DNA of 5,879 nt from a bacterium BMS3Bbin07 (GTDB lineage Bacteria > Nitrospirota > Thermodesulfovibrionia > Thermodesulfovibrionales > JdFR-85): positions 1 through 5,879 of the forward strand of contig BDTQ01000008.1 of the NCBI GenBank assembly GCA_002898135.1, in the 5' to 3' direction. A program made the position numbers and the translations under genes. Below are positions 1 through 5,091 of the stretch, one piece after another. Position 1 is the first letter of the stretch; the number at the start of each line of letters is the position of its first letter. The notes beneath the pieces were generated by a model. That model worked only from the letters and a program-made list of their open reading frames with translations, had not been told where the DNA came from and ran no database searches.

Positions 1-670
1 CTGTCATGACTGTTCCGATCGGAGACAGAGAAGGGGTGCTTGGCGTGATTGAGCTGATTAACAAGAGGAACGCCGGGGGTTTACCGATGATGACATCAGG
101 CTTGTGACAAGGCTCTCCGGTCTTGTTGCAACAGCAATCAATCTGATAACCGTTCATCAAAAGATGGCTGAGCTCGCCATAACCGATGACCTTACAAAGC
201 TCTTTAATTCAAGGTATCTTCAGAGAACCCTTGATATGGAGATTGAGAGGTGTAAACGTTATAAAACCTCTATCTCCCTTATCTTTATGGACATTGACTA
301 TTTCAAACATATCAATGACAGGCACGGTCATCTGGTGGGCAGCAAGGTACTTGTTGAAGTTGGACAGTTCCTGCTGAAAAAGCTCCGCTCGGTGGATACT
401 GTAGCCCGCTACGGAGGCGATGAGTTTGTGATAGTCCTGCCGCAGACATTTCCCAGATACGCGGCCCAGATAGCTGAAAGACTCAGAAAGACGATTTCAG
501 CTACAGTCTTTTTGAAGAAAGAGGGATACAGTATCAGGCTGACTGCAAGTTTTGGTGTTGCTTCGTATCCGGAAACTGCAAATTCAAAGGAAGACCTCAT
601 GCGGCTTGCTGATGAGGCTATGTATAAGGTAAAGTACCAGACAAGAAATGGTGTTTATGCTATAATCTAA
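1..670 (+). CDS. GAF-GGDEF nucleotide cyclase (Hypr-like), 5' truncated, one frameshift
   Basis: Cytoplasmic signalling enzyme joining two nucleotides into a cyclic dinucleotide. The first bases (from 3, frame 3) encode the end of a GAF domain (VMTVPIGDREGVLGVIEL then INKRNAGG). The frame then changes at the five-G run 75-79 and continues in frame 2 as FTDDDIRLVTRLSG, the usual GAF ending, so the GTG at 104 is not the real start. Counting residues from that GTG, the GGDEF domain follows at about 28-188: DDLTKLFN, metal-binding DID at 63-65, FKHIND, and GGDEF at 104-108 (nt 413-427). An RSVD inhibitory-site motif (RxxD) lies exactly five residues before GGDEF. Residue 80 is Ser (nt 341-343), where canonical diguanylate cyclases have Asp; this swap marks cGAMP-making Hypr enzymes. 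The product may therefore be cGAMP, c-di-GMP or a mix. The GAF domain presumably senses a ligand. The upstream part lies outside the window. Family call is sure; product is inferred. Confidence 0.9.
75..79 (+). other. Frameshift site in a G homopolymer
   Basis: Five consecutive G join two frames of one GAF domain: frame 3 reads up to NAGG and frame 2 resumes with FTDDD. One additional G would restore a continuous reading frame. Unrepaired, the upstream frame ends at TGA 105-107. A sequencing or assembly error in the homopolymer, a real mutation, or -1 ribosomal slippage could each explain it; error or mutation is simplest. Confidence 0.8.
638..666 (+). promoter_or_regulatory. Candidate extended -10 sigma-70 promoter for the MglA-like gene
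   Basis: TGCTATAAT at 658-666 is a perfect extended -10 element. CAGACA at 638-643 matches four of six -35 bases at a 17-base spacing. It overlaps the last codons of the GGDEF gene and would start RNA near 673, giving a leader of roughly 75 bases before the ATG at 750. This is a sequence match only. Confidence 0.45.
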
Positions 671-749
671 TAAAATATTCAGGACTTCTTCTCGTGGAGG
701 CGGACAAACCCGGATTATCAGTATCGGCATTGTTTTGAAATGGTAAATA

Positions 750-1748
750 ATGGCACTTTTTAATTACGCTACAAAAGAGATTACCCTAAAGATAGTTTAT
801 TATGGGCCGGGGCTTAGTGGCAAGACCACGAACCTCCAGCACCTTCATTCCGTGCTGAGCCCTGAGAGAAGGGGCAAGCTCCTCTCTCTTGCTACCGAGG
901 CAGACAGGACCCTCTTTTTTGATTTCATGCCGGTAGAGCTGGGTAAAATAAAGGACTTCTCAATAAGGTTTCAGCTCTATACCGTTCCTGGCCAGGTGAG
1001 GTACAATGCAACGAGAAAACTGGTGCTGAAAGGGGCTGATGGCGTGGTTTTAGTTGCAGACTCTCAAAGAATGATGCGGGAACAGAACAGCGAGAGTCTC
1101 GCAAATATGAAAGAAAACCTCCTGGCCAACAACCTTGACCTTGCAGATATTCCGGTTGTCTTTCAGTACAACAAAAGGGACCTTGATGATATCATGTCGG
1201 TGGATGAGCTGAACAGGGAACTCAACCCGAACGGCTTCCCTTATTTTGAGGCCGTTGCAATAGATGGTCAGGGTGTCAGGGAGACATTTGATACCGCAAC
1301 AAAGCTCATACTCAAGTATATTTCCAGAAAGCACAGGATTGATGTAAAGCTGACAGAGAAGGTTGAAAAACCCCTGCCGGCACCCCCTGTAGCTGAGCCT
1401 GTAGTTGACCCGCTACTTGAACCTATAGTTGAACCTGTAGTTGAGCCGCCAGTCTATAGGCCCGCACCTGCAGAGCCCAGGGGGCCCGACATAACGCCCT
1501 TCCTGAAAGATATCACTTCCACCCTGGGTGAACTCAGGGTGCAGATTGAGCGGGTGGAGAAGTCTGTATCTGTAGATAACAGGGATGCACACAAGGAAAA
1601 AGTCAGGTATGATCTTGCCGTTCAGAAGTTTGACAAGGCAATGTCTGATATCAGGAGCAAGCAGGAGAAACTGATGTCAATGCTGCAGGAGATAAAGGCA
1701 TCAATTGATAATGCAAAGACAAAGAAGCGGTGGTTCTTCTTCGGTTAA
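750..1748 (+). CDS. MglA-family Ras-like GTPase with proline-rich helical C-terminal extension
   Basis: Small GTPase of the MglA type, which sets cell polarity and controls type IV pili or gliding in Myxococcus. The first ~195 residues are the G domain: MALFNYATKEITLKIVYYG opening, P-loop GPGLSGKT (19-26), DRTLFFDF (52-59), TVPGQ (78-82), NKRD (141-144) and AVAIDGQGV (168-176). Thr78 replaces the Asp of the usual DxxG motif, as in Myxococcus MglA. The start matches the family N-terminus, and an in-frame TAA at 744-746 bars any longer form; no clear Shine-Dalgarno is seen. Beyond the normal ~195 residues lies an extension: a Pro/Val/Glu linker (about 207-247), a charged helical, probably coiled-coil stretch (about 250-322), and a basic-aromatic end KTKKRWFFFG. 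The partner MglB (roadblock) is not in the window. Family call is firm; the role in this organism is inferred. Confidence 0.93.
   Translation: MALFNYATKEITLKIVYYGPGLSGKTTNLQHLHSVLSPERRGKLLSLATEADRTLFFDFMPVELGKIKDFSIRFQLYTVPGQVRYNATRKLVLKGADGVVLVADSQRMMREQNSESLANMKENLLANNLDLADIPVVFQYNKRDLDDIMSVDELNRELNPNGFPYFEAVAIDGQGVRETFDTATKLILKYISRKHRIDVKLTEKVEKPLPAPPVAEPVVDPLLEPIVEPVVEPPVYRPAPAEPRGPDITPFLKDITSTLGELRVQIERVEKSVSVDNRDAHKEKVRYDLAVQKFDKAMSDIRSKQEKLMSMLQEIKASIDNAKTKKRWFFFG
1395..1454 (+). repeat. Five 12-base units coding [E/D]-P-x-[V/L] in the GTPase linker
   Basis: Five consecutive in-frame 12-base units (starts 1395, 1407, 1419, 1431, 1443) encode EPVV, DPLL, EPIV, EPVV and EPPV, residues 216-235. 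Third codon positions vary between units while the EPxV pattern holds, which suggests the peptide pattern is kept by selection. It would form a stiff, extended, acidic linker. Confidence 0.8.
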
Positions 1749-3412
1749 AGTCTCTCCAGTGTTGAGAGCAGGGCCTCAGCCTTTTTCAGACTCTCATAGT
1801 ATTCCCTTTCCGGAACCGAATCCGCCACTATCCCGGCCCCGGCCTGGACATAGGCCCTGCCGCCCTTTATCACAAACGTCCTGATAATAATGTTCATGTC
1901 CATATCACCGCTGAAACCAATGTAGCCAATGGAACCGGTATAGGGTCCCCTCACAACGGGTTCGAGCTCATCTATAATCTCCATGCACCTCACCTTTGGC
2001 ACCCCTGTGATTGTACCCCCCGGAAATGTGGCCCTCAAGAGGCTGAAGGCATCCCGTCCTGCTGAGAGGATACCCCTTACATTGGATACGATATGGATTA
2101 CGTGCGAATAATCCTCTGTTGTCATCAATTCATCAACCCTGATTGTGCCGTAGCTGCAGACCCTGCCGAGGTCGTTTCTTTCAAGGTCAATAAGCATTAT
2201 ATGTTCTGCCCGTTCTTTTTCATTGAGCAGGAGGTCAGCCCTCAGTCTCTCGTCCTCTGCCGCCGTAATTCCCCTTGGTCTTGTGCCGGCAATTGGTCTT
2301 GTATCGGCAATGCCGTCCCTGAGCCTGATCAATCTCTCGGGAGAGGAGCTTACGATCTGGTAGTCTCCGAAATCCACGAATGCAGAGAAAGGCGAAGGGT
2401 TTATCTGTCTCAAAATTGAATAAAGTGTCCAGGGTGATGCCTTTATGTCGGCAGAGAGCCTTTGGGAAAGGTTTGCCTGAAAGATATCACCTGCATGAAT
2501 ATATTCCTTTGCCCTGACCACCATATCCATGTAATCCTTTTTTGTCATCTCATATACAATATCCGCCCGTCCATGTCTTTCAGGTACTACTGTATCCGGG
2601 GAATCGTCCCCGGCACGGTTATATTCGTCAGTCATGCGGCAGAGAGAGTCACCGGCCTCATCAAACATTCCGGCGTAGTGGAGAGCAGGATACCGAACCT
2701 CCATTTCTCCATTGCTCCATTTCTCCATTGCCTCAAGCCCCGCCCGCCTTGCCCCAGGGCAGACAATGGCATAAGCCTTTCTCTCTGTATGGTCGAAGGC
2801 AAACAGACGGTCAACGAGAAAGAAATGGGCATCAGGTATCTGCAGTTCATCTGCTGCCGTCTTTGGCAACCCTTCAAGGTAGTGGACAAAGTCATAGCTG
2901 AGCAGGCCGATTGCCCCGCCCTGAAAGGGTGGCAAGTGGGGATTTTTTTTCTGTGGGTACGAAAGAAGGAGCTCTCTCACTCTTCCAAGCGGTCTTTTAT
3001 CAACCATCTTCAGGTCTTTACAACCCGCAACGCTTTTCTTTCCCAACCCGCAACATCTTTTTATTCTTAACTCGCAACAGTCCTTTTCCAAACCCGCAAC
3101 GCTTTTCTTTCCCAACCCGCAACAGTCCTTTATCCTCTCAACCCGCAACGCTTTTTCTTGTCCAACCCGCGAGACCTCCACAACCGAGTCCTTCACCTTG
3201 AACTCAATATAGGGATCAATGGCAATAAAAGAGTATCTACCGGTCTTTTCAGACCCCCTGATGCTCTCAAGCAGCACTGTTTTGGCTGACCTGAACCGCT
3301 CATAGACAGAAGCAGGCGGTTTGTAGGGCAGTTCGATATAAAGGGGGGAGAATGACGTCTGTTCCGAGGATGACATATGCGTCTTCTTTGCCTGTTGTAT
3401 TTTAATAGTCAT
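1745..3412 (-). CDS. pabB: Chorismate-utilising TrpE/PabB family synthase component I, probably PabB
   Basis: Converts chorismate plus ammonia (normally from a glutamine amidotransferase subunit) to aminodeoxychorismate for folate, or to anthranilate if it is TrpE. The 555-residue product has an N-terminal half with LLES (47-50) and LPPFQGGAIGLLSYD, and a full chorismate-binding domain: SSSPERLIRL (355-364), PIAGTRPRG (373-381), DLERNDLGR (409-417), HIVSNV (440-445), FPGGTITGVPKVRCMEII (463-480) and QAGAGIVADSVPE (523-535). PGGTITGVPK and FSAFVDFGDYQ favour PabB. Ala375, where E. coli PabB has its active-site Lys, and LLES lean to TrpE. No trp genes or amidotransferase are adjacent. It is longer than usual (about 460-510) because residues 80-131 come from a DNA repeat array and 228-238 from a second repeat. 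The start may be ATG 3412 or ATG 3376 (codon 13). It lies 52 bases after pyrF; its stop overlaps the convergent GTPase stop. Confidence 0.9.
   Translation of the reverse strand: MTIKIQQAKKTHMSSSEQTSFSPLYIELPYKPPASVYERFRSAKTVLLESIRGSEKTGRYSFIAIDPYIEFKVKDSVVEVSRVGQEKALRVERIKDCCGLGKKSVAGLEKDCCELRIKRCCGLGKKSVAGCKDLKMVDKRPLGRVRELLLSYPQKKNPHLPPFQGGAIGLLSYDFVHYLEGLPKTAADELQIPDAHFFLVDRLFAFDHTERKAYAIVCPGARRAGLEAMEKWSNGEMEVRYPALHYAGMFDEAGDSLCRMTDEYNRAGDDSPDTVVPERHGRADIVYEMTKKDYMDMVVRAKEYIHAGDIFQANLSQRLSADIKASPWTLYSILRQINPSPFSAFVDFGDYQIVSSSPERLIRLRDGIADTRPIAGTRPRGITAAEDERLRADLLLNEKERAEHIMLIDLERNDLGRVCSYGTIRVDELMTTEDYSHVIHIVSNVRGILSAGRDAFSLLRATFPGGTITGVPKVRCMEIIDELEPVVRGPYTGSIGYIGFSGDMDMNIIIRTFVIKGGRAYVQAGAGIVADSVPEREYYESLKKAEALLSTLERL
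2699..2730 (-). repeat. Two exact tandem 16-base repeats inside pabB
   Basis: CTCCATTTCTCCATTG occurs at 2699-2714 and again at 2715-2730 on the + strand. On the coding strand it reads as AMEKWSNGEME, residues 228-238. Sixteen is not a multiple of three, so the second copy is read in a different codon phase. It sits in a poorly conserved stretch between the N-terminal half and the chorismate-binding domain. Confidence 0.9.
3022..3173 (-). repeat. Seven-copy GTTGCGGGTT interspersed repeat array within pabB
   Basis: On the + strand AACCCGCAAC starts at 3022, 3045, 3069 (one mismatch, CTCGC), 3091, 3114 and 3140, with a degenerate end copy at 3164 (AACCCGCGAG). Copies are 22-26 bases apart, separated by 12-16 pyrimidine-rich bases; the spacer gcttttctttccc occurs twice exactly. 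Spacing is not always a multiple of three, so the coding strand reads the unit as CCGL, VAGL/VAGC or LRV in turn. It forms about residues 80-131 of the PabB-like protein, in a loop absent from normal family members. Confidence 0.93.
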
Positions 3413-3416
3413 TACT

Positions 3417-3446
3417 CATTAGTCCCTGGTTCATTAATCCCTGGTT
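3417..3446. repeat. Tandem 15-base duplication between pyrF and pabB
   Basis: CATTAGTCCCTGGTT (3417-3431) is followed directly by CATTAATCCCTGGTT (3432-3446), with one mismatch. On the - strand each copy reads AACCAGGGAyTAATG, that is a Shine-Dalgarno-like AGGGA followed by an ATG. The ATG at 3434 opens an 11-codon ORF (3402-3434) that overlaps the first pabB ATG. A short inverted repeat, CTGGTT/AACCAG, spans 3441-3457. Confidence 0.8.
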
Positions 3447-3464
3447 ATGAAAACCAGAGCCCCG

Positions 3465-4184
3465 TCAGGAAGAAAGCATCTCCAGGAGTATGAGTTCAAT
3501 GGCCTTCTCAGGGTCCGTTTGTGAGAGCACAGCCCTTCCGACCACGAGATAGTCTGCACCGTTACGGAGAGCCTCCTTAGGCGTCATGGTCCGTTTCTGG
3601 TCATCCGGTGGCGACCAGGAAGGTCTTATGCCGGGTGTGACAATGATAAAACCACTCCCGATGGAGTTTCTTATTGCAGATACCTCATGCCCTGATGCAA
3701 CCACACCGTCAAGTCCTGCACGATGGGCCATGGCAGAGAGGTGTTTTACATGTGTCCTTATGCCGTGCTGATAACCCATATCCTTCTTGAACTCATCCTG
3801 CGATATGCTCGTCAGCACCGTAACAGCGATTATCTTCGGCCTTGGCAGGTTCTCCTTCAGGCAGGTCTCCACTACTGTCTCGCTGGTCAGCCTCATCATC
3901 TCAAACCCTCCGGAGGCATGCAGGTTGAACATGAAGACCCCAAGCCTTGTCACCACTATTGATGCCTTTACGACTGTATTGGGTATATCGTGGAATTTGA
4001 GGTCAAGAAAAACCTTCTTGCCCCTGTCGTGTATCTTTTTTACGATGTCAGGGCCGCCGGTGGTAAAGAGCTCAAGCCCGACCTTAAAGGTCGTGACCCA
4101 TTCGCTGAACCTGTCAACTATATCGAGTGCATGTACGGGGTCATTGACGTCGAGTGCAAGTATCAGTCTTTCCCTGGCCGGCAA
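3465..4184 (-). CDS. pyrF: Orotidine 5'-phosphate decarboxylase
   Basis: Catalyses the last step of de novo UMP synthesis, decarboxylating OMP to UMP in the cytoplasm. A TIM-barrel enzyme of 239 residues from the chosen start, normal for the bacterial family. Seen motifs: RLILALDVND at the N-terminus, FKVGLELF with the substrate Lys, the catalytic signature FLDLKFHDIPNTV (DxKxxD), NLHASGG, TPGIRP, and the phosphate-binding end DYLVVGRAV. The frame stays open upstream to a GTG at 4202, but a full Shine-Dalgarno (AAGGAGG, 4189-4195) lies inside that longer form. This points to the TTG at 4184, giving MPARERLILALDV, with a short 4-base spacer. It is likely cotranscribed with dcd upstream and pabB downstream, linking two pyrimidine steps with an aromatic-derived cofactor step. 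Function is certain; start is fairly sure. Confidence 0.95.
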   Translation of the reverse strand: MPARERLILALDVNDPVHALDIVDRFSEWVTTFKVGLELFTTGGPDIVKKIHDRGKKVFLDLKFHDIPNTVVKASIVVTRLGVFMFNLHASGGFEMMRLTSETVVETCLKENLPRPKIIAVTVLTSISQDEFKKDMGYQHGIRTHVKHLSAMAHRAGLDGVVASGHEVSAIRNSIGSGFIIVTPGIRPSWSPPDDQKRTMTPKEALRNGADYLVVGRAVLSQTDPEKAIELILLEMLSS

Positions 4185-4188
4185 AGGA

Positions 4189-4195
4189 CCTCCTT
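4189..4195 (-). promoter_or_regulatory. Strong ribosome-binding site that decides the pyrF start
   Basis: AAGGAGG on the - strand, complementary to the 16S rRNA 3' end, ends four bases before TTG 4184. It would be codons 2-5 of the protein if GTG 4202 were the start, and GTG 4202 itself has no such site upstream. Confidence 0.7.
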
Positions 4196-4209
4196 TCTTC
4201 ACCTTGTAT

Positions 4210-4309
4210 TACGGTAACGTCATACGGTTACGATGCCCGTTTCGTCTGTCGGTCACGTCATTCGTTATTTTCACGTAACCGTCAGACGCCTAACGATGCG
4301 GGCTTCGTC
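4210..4309. repeat. Diverged 37-base direct repeat in the dcd-pyrF gap
   Basis: The 165 bases between dcd and pyrF hold no gene. Two diverged copies (4210-4246 and 4273-4309, 63 bases apart) share an ACGATGCnnG core and end in TTCGTC. Inside are smaller words: TACGGTAACG (4210-4219) and TACGGTTACG (4223-4232), 13 bases apart, and ACGGTTACG (4224-4232) with its exact reverse complement CGTAACCGT (4274-4282). The following bases add GTCACC words. It looks like decayed minisatellite sequence; no terminator or riboswitch fold is evident. Confidence 0.6.
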
Positions 4310-4349
4310 ACCGTCACCGCTACCGGTCAACGCTGTCTCCTGCTGCCTG

Positions 4350-4898
4350 CTATATCTTGGGTAGCGTAATCCCCTTTTGGGCCTGATATTTACCTGTTTT
4401 GTCTTTATAGGATATCTCACACGGCTCTGCAGCGCCGAGAAATATCAGTTGAGCTATCCCCTCGTTTGCATATATTCTTGCCGGAAGTGGTGTTGTATTG
4501 GATATCTCGATGGTGACATGCCCTTCCCACTCCGGCTCAAGAGGGGTTACATTCACCACTATACCGCATCGGGCATAGGTGGATTTTCCGAGGCAGATGA
4601 CAAGTATATCCCTGGGGATTCTGAAGTATTCCACAGACCTGCCAAGCACAAAGGAGTTCGGAGGGATAATGCACTCTGCCCCCTTGTAGTCAATAAAACT
4701 CTCCGGGTCAAAGGACTTTGGGTCAATAACAGTGGTATTTATGTTTGTGAATATCTTGAACTCGTCGGATATGCGCATATCGTATCCATAGGAGCTTACA
4801 CCGAAAGAGACAACCCCTTCGCCGGCCTGGCTCTTGTTCAAGGGCTCTATCATCCCCTGCCTTGCCATATCCTTTATCCATTTGTCATTTTTTACCAT
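4350..4898 (-). CDS. dcd: dCTP deaminase
   Basis: Deaminates dCTP to dUTP, the main bacterial route to dTMP via dUTPase and thymidylate synthase. At 182 residues it fits the family (about 180-195). Key motifs: [16 protein letters not shown] (35-50), the GKSTYAR loop (104-110) whose Ser106 and Arg110 match the E. coli catalytic Ser111 and Arg115, and [16 protein letters not shown] (119-134) in which Glu131 matches the general base Glu138. [10 protein letters not shown] follows. The trimeric cytoplasmic dUTPase-like fold is known for the family. Start ATG 4898 has a clear GGAGG (4905-4909) six bases upstream. It is the first gene of the leftward dcd-pyrF-pabB group, with its promoter presumably in 4911-4990, though no convincing box pair was found on this strand. 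Confidence 0.96.
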   Translation of the reverse strand: MVKNDKWIKDMARQGMIEPLNKSQAGEGVVSFGVSSYGYDMRISDEFKIFTNINTTVIDPKSFDPESFIDYKGAECIIPPNSFVLGRSVEYFRIPRDILVICLGKSTYARCGIVVNVTPLEPEWEGHVTIEISNTTPLPARIYANEGIAQLIFLGAAEPCEISYKDKTGKYQAQKGITLPKI

Positions 4899-4904
4899 AT
4901 AAAA

Positions 4905-4909
4905 CCTCC
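4905..4909 (-). promoter_or_regulatory. Ribosome-binding site of dcd
   Basis: GGAGG on the - strand, six bases before ATG 4898, fixes the dcd start. Confidence 0.85.
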
Positions 4910-4940
4910 GTCTGTTGGTCTATTAACCGCGCTGTCAGGT

Positions 4941-4946
4941 TATAAT
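4941..4946 (+). promoter_or_regulatory. Possible -10 box for the rightward MFS transcript
   Basis: A perfect TATAAT in the divergent intergenic region, about 50 bases before the small ORF at 4993. No good -35 is seen at normal spacing (best is TTGGTC at 4915-4920, 20 bases away), so the call is weak. Confidence 0.3.
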
Positions 4947-4992
4947 GTAAATGTCGGTAAAAAAGCTTAACATAAAAAGGAAATTCTTAACA

Positions 4993-5091
4993 ATGACCAT
5001 GCCGTTACCCAAAACAGCGATAGAGCCGCTTCCGGAAGTCAATGGATTTTCCGACGGTAATTTTGGGACATATATACCCGTAAACCCGTGA
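4993..5091 (+). CDS. Possible 32-residue upstream ORF coupled to the MFS gene
   Basis: An ATG at 4993 opens a 32-codon frame (MTMPLPKTAIEPLPEV... ending TYIPVNP) whose TGA stop overlaps the GTG start of the transporter as GTGA (5088-5091). An AAGGA (4977-4981) lies 11 bases upstream, somewhat far. The peptide is neither hydrophobic nor rich in any single residue, and I recognise no family. The main argument is the overlap, since the transporter lacks its own ribosome-binding site; the ORF could equally be chance. Confidence 0.35.
   Translation: MTMPLPKTAIEPLPEVNGFSDGNFGTYIPVNP

Noticed and set aside
104..670. Complete GGDEF protein starting at GTG 104
   Set aside because: GAF sequence continues upstream without a break in sense, both in frame 2 to the G run and in frame 3 beyond it; no ribosome-binding site precedes 104.
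671..749. GEMM-type cyclic dinucleotide riboswitch before the GTPase gene
   Set aside because: Looked for because of the Hypr-like cyclase; no GEMM core motif is seen here or in the other intergenic stretches.
2462..3070. Long + strand open frame
   Set aside because: Lies wholly antisense to the conserved pabB gene and its translation resembles no family.
3049..3124. Metal-binding cysteine cluster (CC pairs in the PabB insert)
   Set aside because: The Cys pairs arise only because the DNA repeat is read in one phase; other copies in other phases lack them, so no selected metal site is supported.
3022..3173. CRISPR array
   Set aside because: Repeats are only 10 bases, spacers are 12-16 pyrimidine-rich bases of which two are identical, and the array lies within an open conserved enzyme gene without cas genes.
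3441..3457. Terminator hairpin between pyrF and pabB
   Set aside because: The stem is only six base pairs and no T run follows on the - strand; it largely reflects the tandem duplication.
4377..4970. 197-codon + strand open frame
   Set aside because: Antisense shadow of dcd, Cys-rich without pattern, with no ribosome-binding site or recognisable motif.
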